Assembly (NCBI GenBank): GCA_002367105.1
Contig: DFCS01000015.1
Location: 8,976 to 72,975, forward strand
DNA from: Hungatella sp. UBA3048
Lineage (GTDB): Bacteria > Bacillota > Clostridia > Lachnospirales > Lachnospiraceae
DNA length: 64,000 nucleotides
Direction of reading: 5' to 3'
A program made the translations under genes and the position numbers. A model generated the notes under the pieces. That model made no database searches. It saw only the letters and a program-made list of their open reading frames with translations, and was not told the origin of the DNA. Of this stretch, positions 40,575 to 49,629 are shown piece by piece. How positions within the stretch are numbered: position 1 is the first letter of the stretch; every line of letters begins with the position of its first letter.

Positions 40575-42527
40575 TCAATTCGTTTTTAGGGGCGAAACTT
40601 CTTCATTAGACTTATCAAATAAGTAGCGGGTTTTGTCCAATCGATCATCCGGCTTTCTTGCCTGAATAAAAATTTCTCCGGTATTTTTCTGGTACCCTGC
40701 AGGTTCTGTTAAAAAAACTCCACAGCCTTTTGTTAACTCTGAAAGCTGCTCTTTGTAAATTTGTGATGTGCGGGCCGGGATTTTTCCAGCCACTATTATT
40801 TCATTATGCTGTGTTTTTATTGACTCAATCATTGCATGATATTTTTTTAAGTCATTGTAAACACGAGCATTGCAATCTTGAGGGACATAAAGTTCGAATG
40901 ACAAACACGGTTCCAATAATTCAGTGCCTGACTGTTTTAACGCTTGTTCAAGCACGATAGGAGCCAGATGTCTGAAATCAGCCGGTGTACTTACTGGACT
41001 ATAATACAATCCATATTCAAAACAAATTTTTAAATCAGTTAATTCCCATCCATATAACCCTTGTTCGCAGCCAGATTGAATGCCTTCTTCAACGGCATTC
41101 TGGAATGATTTATTTAAATACCCATATGATACTTTACTTTCATATTGCACTCCTGCTCCAATAGGAAGAGGCTCTATTGATAATCCGATGGAGGCCCAAA
41201 AAGGGTTTGGCGGAACTTCAATATGAGCGGTAAAAGTTGCTTTTTTCAAAGGGCGTTCTTTATAAATAGTCGTTACATTTTCTATTTTAGCCTGAAGATG
41301 GTATCTGCTCTGCAATAGAGCAACAATGATTTCCATTTGAACCTTTCCAAGAAACTCCATCGTGATATCACTGCTCCTGGAATCCAGTTTATATTGTAAA
41401 AGAGGATCTGTTTCGGACAGTTCCGACAAGGCTTCCAGTAGAATTGCTCTATCGGAAGAGAACATGGGGGAAATATTAGCCTGCATGATCAGGCTGTTAT
41501 CATGTAAGGCCAAGTTGTTCCGTGGTATTATACCTATGGTGTCTCCTATTTTTAGCCGGGTTTCATTTGGGAAAATAGCAATATCACCACATTCAATTTT
41601 GTCAGCTTCTACAATTTTACCATTGCTTGAGGTTTCCAGCTTTTTAATTTTCATACTGTCAGAATGACCTTCGGGGGTCAGTACATCACGGGTTTTAATT
41701 GAGCCTCCAAAAATACGCATATATGTGCGCTTATTCCGATTATCATCTCTTTCAATTTTATATACCAATGCAGCGAGTTTGGAGTCTGTCGATAATATAA
41801 TCGGATTGAATTCTATAAGAATAGCATCCATCAGTGCTTTTGTTCCTATATGTTTCAGAGCACTGCCATGATAAATAGGCAAAAGCTTACCGCTGCTTAT
41901 ATTTTTTCTTCTGCTATTTAACAGCTCCTCCGTTGTAATAGTCTGATCTAGCATATATTTCTTCAGTAAAGTATCATCCATCTCAATAATCGTATCTCTA
42001 AACTCTTCTGACAATTCATCAATTTCCGCGGGTAAAAGAGTATTATCATTTGTAATTCTCTGCATTACAAGAATATGGGAAGTTAATTTCTCTTTGATAT
42101 CTTTATATATTAATTCAAGATCGATATCTGGCTGATCAATTTTATTAATAAAAATCAAAGCAGGAAGCTTCCTTTTTCTTATTGCATCGAAAAGAATACG
42201 TGTTTGTGCCTGAATACCGTCCTTGGCTGAGATTAGTAAAACAATACCATCTAATACATTTAAGGAGCGCTCTACTTCTGCATAGAAGTCGATATGCCCT
42301 GGGGTATCTATTAAATTGATTTTAACATGTTTCCATTCATAAGATGCTATAGACGCCTGTATCGTAATTCCTCTCTGTTTTTCAAGTATCATAGAATCTG
42401 TAATAGTCGAACCGCGATCAACACGCCCAGATTCAGCAATTGTACCGCTGGTATAGAGCATGCTCTCTGTTAATGTTGTTTTTCCTGCATCTACGTGAGC
42501 CAGGATGCCTATATTCATTATTTTCAT
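40575..42527 (-). CDS. Tetracycline-resistance-type ribosomal protection protein (Tet(M) family)
   Basis: A 650-residue EF-G-like GTPase closely patterned on Tet(M)/Tet(O). G1 is AHVDAGKTTLTESMLY, G3 DTPGHIDF, G4 NKIDQPDIDL; the effector segment RGITIQASIASYEW is conserved. The domain IV loop that displaces tetracycline from the ribosome, YGLYYSPVSTPADFRHLAPIVLEQ, is intact. It is clearly divergent from Tet(M) along its length, so it may be a distinct class. GAGGTGT precedes ATG 42527. Upstream lies a Tet(M)-style leader with promoter, leader peptide and attenuator. A housekeeping EF-G is excluded by the N terminus and the loop. Confidence 0.9.
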   Translation of the reverse strand: MKIMNIGILAHVDAGKTTLTESMLYTSGTIAESGRVDRGSTITDSMILEKQRGITIQASIASYEWKHVKINLIDTPGHIDFYAEVERSLNVLDGIVLLISAKDGIQAQTRILFDAIRKRKLPALIFINKIDQPDIDLELIYKDIKEKLTSHILVMQRITNDNTLLPAEIDELSEEFRDTIIEMDDTLLKKYMLDQTITTEELLNSRRKNISSGKLLPIYHGSALKHIGTKALMDAILIEFNPIILSTDSKLAALVYKIERDDNRNKRTYMRIFGGSIKTRDVLTPEGHSDSMKIKKLETSSNGKIVEADKIECGDIAIFPNETRLKIGDTIGIIPRNNLALHDNSLIMQANISPMFSSDRAILLEALSELSETDPLLQYKLDSRSSDITMEFLGKVQMEIIVALLQSRYHLQAKIENVTTIYKERPLKKATFTAHIEVPPNPFWASIGLSIEPLPIGAGVQYESKVSYGYLNKSFQNAVEEGIQSGCEQGLYGWELTDLKICFEYGLYYSPVSTPADFRHLAPIVLEQALKQSGTELLEPCLSFELYVPQDCNARVYNDLKKYHAMIESIKTQHNEIIVAGKIPARTSQIYKEQLSELTKGCGVFLTEPAGYQKNTGEIFIQARKPDDRLDKTRYLFDKSNEEVSPLKTN

Positions 42528-42561
42528 AAGTCACACCTCATACAATCGTTATAATACAAAT

Positions 42562-42597
42562 GTCCCCTGTGATTGAAATACTTTCATCACAGGGGAC
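42562..42597 (-). promoter_or_regulatory. Second leader hairpin before the Tet gene
   Basis: GTCCCCTGTGAT (42562-42573) pairs with ATCACAGGGGAC (42586-42597), extended by TGAAA/TTTCA with one bulge. It occupies the same place as the hairpin just upstream of tet(M). No T tract follows, so it may act on translation or mRNA stability. Confidence 0.65.
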
Positions 42598-42681
42598 TGC
42601 TATCATAACAATTATGAGCACGACTTAAAAAGCTGTTAGAAAGAAGATTCTACAGCGCAGCGGCATCAATAAAATATGAAA

Positions 42682-42784
42682 GTATTCTTAAATTAAGGTA
42701 CAAAAAACCAGACCCATTACACCTGTAATAAGGCTAAATAATTCATACCTGCCATCATTCAATTGATTGTTATTTAAGAATACC
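42682..42784 (-). promoter_or_regulatory. Tet(M)-type transcription attenuator
   Basis: GTATTCTTAAAT (42682-42693) is complementary to ATTTAAGAATAC (42772-42783), the latter inside the leader peptide frame. Between them, on the minus strand, ATTAC-AGGT-GTAAT with flanking pairs is followed by TTTTTT (about 42,702-42,707), a terminator. The arrangement matches what I recall of the tet(M) leader, where ribosome movement on the leader peptide decides read-through. Confidence 0.75.
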
Positions 42785-42793
42785 TTGCCGCAT
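42770..42793 (-). CDS. Leader peptide MRQGILK
   Basis: ATG at 42793 with AAGGAG 10 nt upstream opens a 7-codon frame (MRQGILK) ending in TAA at 42770. It overlaps one arm of the attenuator and corresponds to the short leader frame before tet(M), which starts the same way in memory. It should have a regulatory rather than a protein role. Confidence 0.7.
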   Translation of the reverse strand: MRQGILK

Positions 42794-42823
42794 AGTAGTT
42801 TATCTCCTTATATTGCTTTTCTC

Positions 42824-42853
42824 ATATTACCTTATAAATACCAGACTTGTCAA
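42824..42853 (-). promoter_or_regulatory. Promoter of the Tet gene
   Basis: Minus strand TTGACA (42848-42853), 18-bp spacer, TAATAT (42824-42829), located just after the HAD gene stop and upstream of the leader peptide. Confidence 0.75.
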
Positions 42854-42915
42854 GCTCGCTTGGAGTTATTTGAGCTTCGGCAGGCGATGGAATGTTCTTC
42901 TGTTGCATCATATGT

Positions 42916-43545
42916 TCAATCCCTCATAATTAAAAGAAGATCGTCAGGTTTTTCTAAGTAATAATCTGCCAATATTTCTCTGGAAAGACTGCCCCAGCCC
43001 GCCAAAGCAAAATCAACCTTGGCACTTTTGGCACATTCCCAGTCATATACACTGTCCCCAATATAAATCAATTCGTTATTGTTCGCATTTGAGACTTCCA
43101 TGTATTTGAAAAGAGGGTCTGGATCTGGCTTGTGCTCCACCGTATCATCAGCGCAAATAATCGTTGTGAAATATTTGCTAATATCAAATGGTACAAAATC
43201 CTGTTTAAATTCTTCTCTTGTTTTTGATGTGACAATCCCCAATTCACAGCCGTATTGTACAAGGGCTTCCAACAACTCACTTATGCCCTGGAAAACACAT
43301 ACCGTATTGCTGTAATTGGACATACATTTTTCCCAATGCCCCAGAATAAGCGAAATTGAACGTTCCGGGACGTTAAGTTTTTTCAATGCGTTCTTTCCGG
43401 GAATCCCCAATGCAAATGTCAGCTCGTTAATTTCCCTGTTAATCCCGGTTACGGCAACTAAGGTGTCTTGCAAAGAGTGCAGAACTGCATATTCCGTATC
43501 TATTAATGTTCCGTCAATATCAAAAACAATATGCTTATACCTCAT
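42916..43545 (-). CDS. HAD-family phosphatase (phosphoglycolate phosphatase-like)
   Basis: A 209-residue HAD hydrolase. Motif I is FDIDGTLIDTE with both catalytic Asp residues; motif II is IVTSKT; motif III/IV are KPDPDPLFKYM and YIGDSVYDWECAKSAK. The helical cap between residues 20 and 85 is of the PGP/beta-phosphoglucomutase type. Substrate not predictable. ATG 43545 follows GGAGG. It is the last gene of the string beginning with the UvrA2-like ABC protein, before the separately promoted Tet gene. Confidence 0.9.
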   Translation of the reverse strand: MRYKHIVFDIDGTLIDTEYAVLHSLQDTLVAVTGINREINELTFALGIPGKNALKKLNVPERSISLILGHWEKCMSNYSNTVCVFQGISELLEALVQYGCELGIVTSKTREEFKQDFVPFDISKYFTTIICADDTVEHKPDPDPLFKYMEVSNANNNELIYIGDSVYDWECAKSAKVDFALAGWGSLSREILADYYLEKPDDLLLIMRD

Positions 43546-43570
43546 ATATGACCTCCTCCGCGCTTCATTC

Positions 43571-44419
43571 CTATCCTATGTGCAAAAGCATCTCATACTG
43601 ACTCACAGTAGGTTCAAACCCTAATTTAATCAGAAAATCCTTCATGCATTTCGATTCGTCGTCTACGTTAAGGGTACTTATTTTTTGAGATTCCGTATTT
43701 TCGATTAAATCAGTAACAATGCTTCTTCCAATTCCTTTCCCTCTATAAACTTTTTTTACTGCAATTTGAGGGATATCTCCTGTCTTTTTATTAATAATAC
43801 CATATCCAGCAATTGTATTATCATAATGTACAATAGAATATAGAAATTCTTTTGATACAGCATTTACCGAATCAATTGAATTTTGCCATGAAGGTTCAAA
43901 ATCCCAGAATTCTCTTAATTGTTCCCACGCCATTTGATCCGTGTGCCCAACTTTATGGTTTTTCACAGGAGCATAACTTTTTTTGTCTATTTTAAAGCAG
44001 GAAAAATTCCTTCGAATCTTGAATCCCTCTTTTTTGTACAATTGAAGTGCAGACGTATTGGATTGAATAACCTCAAGTAAATACTGTTCTATTTGATTTT
44101 GTTTAAGCACTTCTTTGACATTCAAAAGCATGATACTTGTGACACCTTGTCTTCTGTAATCTATGATAACGCCTGTTCCAATGTCATACACCGTTGTTTT
44201 TCCGTTTAAATTTCGAAGTCCATTTAGAACGAAACCAACCAATCGATCATCACTAAACGCACCTATGGATATCTCCGGAGCATACCCTCTTCTTTGCAGC
44301 ATTTGTTTGAATGTTTCAATGGGTAAATTCATTTCAACCTGATAATCGGAAAATGCATTCCGAAATGCCTCGTGAAGTGTTTCTATATTTGCATCATTTA
44401 AAGTTCTATAAGCTAACAT
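43571..44419 (-). CDS. Double-domain GNAT acetyltransferase
   Basis: A 282-residue protein with two GNAT folds. The first has TGVIIDYRRQGVTSIML and SNTSALQLYKKEGFKIRRNF; the second ends in VKKVYRGKGIGRSIVTDLIE and FLIKLGFEP. Tandem GNAT proteins include some drug and peptide acetyltransferases, but no specific resistance family is recognised. GAGGAGG precedes ATG 44419. It sits between a methyltransferase and a HAD phosphatase in the same orientation. Confidence 0.85.
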   Translation of the reverse strand: MLAYRTLNDANIETLHEAFRNAFSDYQVEMNLPIETFKQMLQRRGYAPEISIGAFSDDRLVGFVLNGLRNLNGKTTVYDIGTGVIIDYRRQGVTSIMLLNVKEVLKQNQIEQYLLEVIQSNTSALQLYKKEGFKIRRNFSCFKIDKKSYAPVKNHKVGHTDQMAWEQLREFWDFEPSWQNSIDSVNAVSKEFLYSIVHYDNTIAGYGIINKKTGDIPQIAVKKVYRGKGIGRSIVTDLIENTESQKISTLNVDDESKCMKDFLIKLGFEPTVSQYEMLLHIG

Positions 44420-44461
44420 TTGACCTCCTCAGCTAATTGTTTCACTAATTAAATAAGATGA

Positions 44462-45196
44462 TTACTTTTTTGCTTTTATAACCAGAAACGTAGGCTTAAT
44501 AAATTCTTTCACCAAATCCGGCTTTTCCTTTATAGCCCATGGCTCAGGTGCCGGCTCTACCACATCTTTAAGAATAAAGCCTGTATGGGCAATTGTTGAT
44601 ATGATTTCTCCCATGGAATGATGGTAGTTAATTACATCCTCCACAAACCACGGGCCAACACGCTGGCCGCTTTTCCCATAGTCAGAAAAAGTATAAGAAA
44701 TAAAGTTTCCGTTCTCATCCACGTTATGATGACCTTTACAATCCAAGGTGGCTGTTACAATGGGATGTTCCTGCGAATAGATCAAGTACCCGCCCTCATT
44801 TAAAAGCGAGTATATATCTTCCATAAGTTTTTGAAAATTTTCTGCGTAATGAAAGGCAAGTGAACTGTACACCAAATCAAATTTCTGTGTTAATGCAGAT
44901 AATTCTGACATGTCCATACGACAGTATTCAACGTTCGGGTGTGAGAATTCCTTTTCTGCTATTTCAAGCATCTTTTGAGAAAGATCAATACCGACTACTT
45001 TTTTAGCTCCATTTTGTGCAAATGAAAAGCTATTATGTCCATATCCGCACCCTATGTCTAAAATTGTTTTCCCCTTGATATCCGGCAATAATTTGTTCAT
45101 TGCAGGTTGTTCCAATAAATCATTATAGCTTTTTTCGCCCCTTAATTTCATATACTCTTTAAAAAACACTTCATTGTCGTATATATTTTGGCTCAT
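44462..45196 (-). CDS. Class I SAM-dependent methyltransferase
   Basis: A 244-residue methyltransferase with motif I ILDIGCGYGHNSFSFAQNGA at residues 60-80, acidic residue in VVGIDLSQKMLEIAEKEF, and FDLVYSSLAFHYAE as motif IV. It is of the small-molecule (UbiE/Methyltransf_11) type rather than an rRNA methyltransferase. Substrate unknown. AAAGGAG precedes ATG 45196. Same-strand neighbours are acetyltransferases, consistent with a modification or detoxification operon. Confidence 0.9.
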   Translation of the reverse strand: MSQNIYDNEVFFKEYMKLRGEKSYNDLLEQPAMNKLLPDIKGKTILDIGCGYGHNSFSFAQNGAKKVVGIDLSQKMLEIAEKEFSHPNVEYCRMDMSELSALTQKFDLVYSSLAFHYAENFQKLMEDIYSLLNEGGYLIYSQEHPIVTATLDCKGHHNVDENGNFISYTFSDYGKSGQRVGPWFVEDVINYHHSMGEIISTIAHTGFILKDVVEPAPEPWAIKEKPDLVKEFIKPTFLVIKAKK

Positions 45197-45278
45197 GTAA
45201 GATTCTCCTTTGTTCTTTCAATTAGTTACATCTCATAATTCCCTATGATACATCGTCGTTGCTTTTGCTTTGATTTAA

Positions 45279-46148
45279 TTATGCATGTGATAAAACAGGA
45301 AACATCATTTGATGATTCACAAACCAATTATCCTTTCCTTTAAGAACAAAAAGAGTTGTATCCTCTTCTTCGAGAATTTGTGAATGAAAAGCTGCATGTT
45401 CTGCAGGAGTGAAGCCAAAAACTACAGTGCGTATTTGAGACTCTGCTACTCTGGATACCATTTCAATCATAGCATGATTCCCGTCGCTAAAAATATCATA
45501 ACAAGTTAAAATCTCATTTTTATTTGAAGCAATTATTACAGCATCAAAATCTTCCAGAAAGTACACACAATCTTTCATCAATGAAGTACAATAAAACATA
45601 AGCAATTCATAGTTATCCTTTATTGCAAGCGCGGAGTATGGGTTGGATTTCAAGCAATACCGCTTCAAGAATTCACGATCACTTGCATGGCTCATGTCAA
45701 GTTTCCTAACGCGTCCTTTTGTTGGAGTGATAGGACTGCTGCATTGGTATTCAACGGCTTTAACAAAACCAAATTTAGGGTAAAAATCAAGAACACTGTC
45801 ATTGGCAAACAGATACATGGTATCGCATGTTTCTTTCCATTCACTTAAAATTCTTTCTATTAAATATCTGGATAACCCCTGGTTTCTATAATCGGAGTCT
45901 GTCATAACAGTGCCAATCTGGATGCATCGTTTTTCCTGCCCATTATAAAAGGATTTTAAAATATTCACAGATGCATTAGCAATTACCTTTCCATCATCAA
46001 TCAAGGAATATGGAATATATTTATCTGTCCAATATCCATTCTGATAAAATTCTTCAAAAGACAGTCCAAAGGTTTTTTCAGCTAAACTGTTATAACTGCG
46101 CCGTAATACATTATCCTCTTTAATGCTGTTGGTAAAGATATAATTCAT
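45279..46148 (-). CDS. GNAT acetyltransferase (Eis-like layout)
   Basis: A 289-residue protein with an N-terminal GNAT domain (IGTVMTDSDYRNQGLSRYLIERIL, FYPKFGFVKAVEY) and a C-terminal second domain of about 140 residues. The size and order resemble Eis-like or YitI-like acetyltransferases, without enough similarity to call a substrate. GGAGGG precedes ATG 46148, 32 bp after the MarR stop. It belongs to the UvrA2-MarR gene string. Confidence 0.8.
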   Translation of the reverse strand: MNYIFTNSIKEDNVLRRSYNSLAEKTFGLSFEEFYQNGYWTDKYIPYSLIDDGKVIANASVNILKSFYNGQEKRCIQIGTVMTDSDYRNQGLSRYLIERILSEWKETCDTMYLFANDSVLDFYPKFGFVKAVEYQCSSPITPTKGRVRKLDMSHASDREFLKRYCLKSNPYSALAIKDNYELLMFYCTSLMKDCVYFLEDFDAVIIASNKNEILTCYDIFSDGNHAMIEMVSRVAESQIRTVVFGFTPAEHAAFHSQILEEEDTTLFVLKGKDNWFVNHQMMFPVLSHA

Positions 46149-46180
46149 ATAACCACCCTCCTTCTATTCCTCTTAAGTTA

Positions 46181-46603
46181 TCATGTTTTTTCAGCATACA
46201 AGCTGGTGATTTTTTTGCACATCATTGAAAAGGCCTTTACTTCCTCTGACGTTAATGCTTCTTCAATTAAGTTCATGATTTCATTTCCAAAATCATCGAC
46301 ACGGTTTAAAAAGGCTTTTCCTTCACTGGTCAGTATAATTTTATAGGAACGGCGGTCATTAAGCTGCCTTTCCTGTACGATATAATTTTTTTCCATCAGC
46401 CGTTTCGTCAATTTTGAAATGCCCGACTGCGAGATTCCTTTCATTTCGGCAAGCTCTTTCGTTGTTTTGGGCCCTTGATTACTCAGCGTATCAAGGATAT
46501 AGTACTGCGCAGTTGAAACACCTTCTACGTTAAATTTATTTGAGTCAGATACAATCATACACTGAAAAGGGACATAATTTTCTTCTAATTCTTTTACTGC
46601 CAT
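46181..46603 (-). CDS. MarR-family transcriptional regulator
   Basis: A 140-residue MarR protein with the winged helix GPKTTKELAEMKGISQSGISKLTKRLMEKNYIVQERQLNDRRSYKIILTSEGKAFL in the centre and dimerisation helices at both ends. It follows the UvrA2-like gene by 12 bp and precedes acetyltransferases. An inverted repeat TGACACA-N13-TGTGTCA over the operon promoter is its likely operator, giving feedback control that a drug ligand would relieve. Confidence 0.92.
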   Translation of the reverse strand: MAVKELEENYVPFQCMIVSDSNKFNVEGVSTAQYYILDTLSNQGPKTTKELAEMKGISQSGISKLTKRLMEKNYIVQERQLNDRRSYKIILTSEGKAFLNRVDDFGNEIMNLIEEALTSEEVKAFSMMCKKITSLYAEKT

Positions 46604-46615
46604 AAAGCCGATCTC

Positions 46616-48877
46616 CTATATTCTATTCATATATTTTTTCAGGGATTTTCCTGTCAGGGAATTTTTACAATTAATTAAATCTTCCGGCAGCCCTGTGAAC
46701 ATAATTTTACCGCCATGCTGTCCGGCATGTGGGCCTAAGTCAATAATCCAGTCTGCCTGGCAAATAATATCCAAATTATGCTCTATTACAATAAGGGTGG
46801 AATTTTGTTCTACTAGACGATTCATTATATCAATCAACTGTTTTATGTCAGCCATATGCAAACCTGTTGAGGGTTCGTCCAAAACATAAACTTTCCCTCC
46901 GTTTAAAAGCTCGGAAGCCAGTTTGATCCGCTGCAATTCCCCTCCTGAAAGTGTGTTCAAGGGCTGCCCCAAAGAAATATAGGTAATTCCAACATCTGAA
47001 AGCCTTTTCAGTACTGTTCTTATTTCTTCTTCCCGAAAAAATTCCAAGGCCTCCGATACGGTCATTTTAAGTATTTCACCAATATTTTTACCTCTTAGCT
47101 TATACCCAAGCACTTCGTCGGTATAACGGTTCCCGTGACATTCTTCACATACTGTAACAATGGTATCCATAAACGCTAAATCTGTATAGGTAACACCTAA
47201 GCCTTTACAAGCAGGACATGCGCCTTGGGAATTGAAACTGAACAGGGAGGCGCTGACACCGTTACTTTTTGCAAATAGTTTTCTGATCATATCAAAGATA
47301 CCTGTAAAGGTTGCTATGTTGGAACGCTTTGATGCTTGTATTCCCTTTTGGTCGATAAAGACAGTATCGGGATAAAATCGGGGCAGCACCTGATTGATAA
47401 GCGTACTTTTTCCTGAACCGGCAACCCCTGTCACAACCGTCATTACTCCTTTGGGTATTTCAACTGAAAGGTTCTTCAAATTGTACAGCGTTGCATTGTG
47501 AATGGAAAGCCAGCCTTTCGGGGTACGTGTGCCAGCTTTTAATTCAGGCCGGTAAGACAGATACTTCCCTGTCAATGTACCCGATGCTTTTAACCCTTGT
47601 AAACTCCCCTGATATACGATTTCGCCCCCATGGATTCCCGCGCCAGGCCCCATATCAATCACTTGGTCTGCAATCTTTATTATATCAGGGTCATGCTCCA
47701 CGATAAGTACGGTATTGCCTTTGTCACGCAAAAGTTTCATAAGGTCATTGATCTTGCTTATATCATGAGGGTGAAGTCCTATACTGGGCTCATCAAAAAT
47801 ATAAGTAAGGTCTGTTAAGCTGCTGCCCAGCTGGCAAACTATTTTGATTCTTTGAGATTCCCCGCCCGATAGAGTGGATGTTTGTCTGCTTAAACTTAAA
47901 TAGTCCAATCCAATGGATACCATTTGCTGCAGACGATTCACCAATTCTGAAACGATTGCTGCCGCCACAGGAGAATTGATTGACTGGATAAATTCTAATA
48001 GTTCGTTTATCTGCATATCAGTGCATTCCGCTATATTTTTACCGTTCACTTTGCAGGATAATACTCTGTCATTCAGGCGTGTCCCGTGGCAGTGGGGACA
48101 ATCCTGCTTTATGATAAAGCCCTCAATTTCTTTGCTGTATCTAACTTTTTCGCCATCCTCTTTTTTGAGAAAGCTCCGCTCGATCCGTGGAACCACCCCC
48201 TCATACAATGAAGTTTTAGGCCATTCGGGAAGAGGATCTTTCACCTTAATGCCGTCAGCGTAAAGAAGCAGATCCAGTTCTTCGGAGGAATAGTCTTTAA
48301 TTTTTTTATCATTATCAAAAAATCCAGAATAAATATATCGGGTCAGCCGCCAGCCGCCGGGTTCAAAAGTAGGAAAACGGATTGCTCCTTCATTTAAAGA
48401 TTTATTTTTATCTAACAGACGTTCAATATCAACTGCTTCCATCTTTCCTAATCCCTGACAGCAGCTGCACATTCCAGCCGGATTATTGAAGGAAAAAACG
48501 TCGGAATATCCGGCAAAAGGTTTTCCAATTCGTGAAAACAACAGACGCAACATAGAATAAATATCTGTAATCGTGCCCACCGTTGACCGTGCATTACCAC
48601 CCAACCGTTTTTGGTTAATTATAAAAGCTACCGATAAATTTTCGATCATATCCACATCAGGTTTTCCGTAATGGGGCATACGGTGACGGATAAAACTGGT
48701 GTAGGTTTCATTTAATTGCCTTTGGGATTCTGCTGCTATTGTATCAAATACGAGTGACGATTTACCAGAACCGGATACTCCTGTAAAAACCGTAATTTCT
48801 TTTTTGGGTATCAGGACATCAATATTTTTTAGATTCCGTTCCCTTGCTCCAGATACCCGAATATAATTATCAGACAT
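46616..48877 (-). CDS. UvrA2/DrrC-like ABC protein
   Basis: A 753-residue UvrA-family protein with two ABC modules: Walker A GVSGSGKSSLVFDT and GVAGSGKSTLINQV, signatures LSGGESQRIKI and LSGGELQRIKLA, and zinc fingers CSCCQGLG/CPHCHGTR and CPACKGLG/CEECHGNR. It is about 200 residues shorter than housekeeping UvrA and lacks the UvrB-binding insert, as in class II UvrA (UvrA2, DrrC), which gives resistance to DNA-binding drugs in producers such as Streptomyces peucetius. It heads the string with marR and modification enzymes, suggesting xenobiotic defence. Confidence 0.9.
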   Translation of the reverse strand: MSDNYIRVSGARERNLKNIDVLIPKKEITVFTGVSGSGKSSLVFDTIAAESQRQLNETYTSFIRHRMPHYGKPDVDMIENLSVAFIINQKRLGGNARSTVGTITDIYSMLRLLFSRIGKPFAGYSDVFSFNNPAGMCSCCQGLGKMEAVDIERLLDKNKSLNEGAIRFPTFEPGGWRLTRYIYSGFFDNDKKIKDYSSEELDLLLYADGIKVKDPLPEWPKTSLYEGVVPRIERSFLKKEDGEKVRYSKEIEGFIIKQDCPHCHGTRLNDRVLSCKVNGKNIAECTDMQINELLEFIQSINSPVAAAIVSELVNRLQQMVSIGLDYLSLSRQTSTLSGGESQRIKIVCQLGSSLTDLTYIFDEPSIGLHPHDISKINDLMKLLRDKGNTVLIVEHDPDIIKIADQVIDMGPGAGIHGGEIVYQGSLQGLKASGTLTGKYLSYRPELKAGTRTPKGWLSIHNATLYNLKNLSVEIPKGVMTVVTGVAGSGKSTLINQVLPRFYPDTVFIDQKGIQASKRSNIATFTGIFDMIRKLFAKSNGVSASLFSFNSQGACPACKGLGVTYTDLAFMDTIVTVCEECHGNRYTDEVLGYKLRGKNIGEILKMTVSEALEFFREEEIRTVLKRLSDVGITYISLGQPLNTLSGGELQRIKLASELLNGGKVYVLDEPSTGLHMADIKQLIDIMNRLVEQNSTLIVIEHNLDIICQADWIIDLGPHAGQHGGKIMFTGLPEDLINCKNSLTGKSLKKYMNRI

Positions 48878-48901
48878 AATTTTACCTTTCCATTATATAT
48901 A

Positions 48902-48928
48902 TGACACAGTAAATATATGAGTGTGTCA
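48902..48928. promoter_or_regulatory. MarR-type operator upstream of the UvrA2-like gene
   Basis: TGACACA (48902-48908) and TGTGTCA (48922-48928) are perfectly complementary with a 13-bp spacer, 25-50 bp upstream of the start. A TATAAT on the minus strand adjoins it (about 48,890), so a bound dimer would cover the promoter. Confidence 0.6.
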
Positions 48929-49031
48929 ACTATATCTTATCACCATTTTTACTTCTTTGCAATGATATAGAATAGAACTTTATGGAAATATAGTTACATA
49001 ATGCTGTTGAATTATAAATCAGATATTAGGC

Positions 49032-49069
49032 AAAAAAGGCGATCCCCTGCATGGTTCTTCGCCTTTTTC
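49032..49069 (-). terminator. Terminator after the single GNAT gene
   Basis: Minus-strand AAAAAGGCGA and TCGCCTTTTT stem (49033-49042 with 49059-49068), ending in T residues. Confidence 0.75.
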
Positions 49070-49087
49070 TTATCAATCTGTTACTAT

Positions 49088-49537
49088 TTAACCGTCACTT
49101 AATTTAAGATGCAGTATTGGAAATGGTCTGCCTTGTTCATCTAGCTCTGACCTGTTAATAACATGAAAACCCATGTGTTTATAAAATCCTATGCCCTGAT
49201 CATTCTGTTCATTTACATCAACATACTTTACATATAAATTATCAACAGCATAGCGGATAAGCTTCTTTCCAATTCCTTTTCCTCTGGCTTTATCATGGAT
49301 AAACAGCATCTCAACTTTATCGTCAGCTGCACCTATGAAACCATGAGGAGTATCATCTTCATAATAACAATACAAATGTTCAATTTCTTTTAATCCCTTT
49401 ACAACCTCCGGTTTGATCGCCTGGATTTCATCTTCTGATAAAAACGTATGAGTAGCTGCAACAGCAGATTCCCAGATATTTAGTAAATCATTTATTACTC
49501 TATCATTCCTGTTATTTACAGTATGAATATCTGACAT
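49088..49537 (-). CDS. GNAT acetyltransferase
   Basis: A 149-residue single-domain GNAT protein: VEMLFIHDKARGKGIGKKLIRYAVDNL is the acetyl-CoA-binding loop and GIGFYKHMGFHVINRSELDEQGRPFPILHLKL the C-terminal strand pair, as in YjaB/PhnO-like enzymes. AGGAGG precedes ATG 49537. Substrate unknown. It has its own terminator and precedes the UvrA2 operon. Confidence 0.88.
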   Translation of the reverse strand: MSDIHTVNNRNDRVINDLLNIWESAVAATHTFLSEDEIQAIKPEVVKGLKEIEHLYCYYEDDTPHGFIGAADDKVEMLFIHDKARGKGIGKKLIRYAVDNLYVKYVDVNEQNDQGIGFYKHMGFHVINRSELDEQGRPFPILHLKLSDG

Positions 49538-49629
49538 TTCATTACCTCCTGTTCTTTATTGAGGCACGACAAAACAAGGCATTATACGCCTTTCATTTCG
49601 GTTGTCGATGAAACTGATATATACGATAT

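Noticed and set aside
40575..42527. Housekeeping elongation factor G
   Set aside because: The N terminus, length and the YSPVSTPADFR loop fit the Tet(M) family, and the leader is of tet(M) type.
46616..48877. Housekeeping UvrA
   Set aside because: It is about 200 residues too short, lacks the UvrB-binding insert and sits in a MarR operon without uvrB or uvrC.
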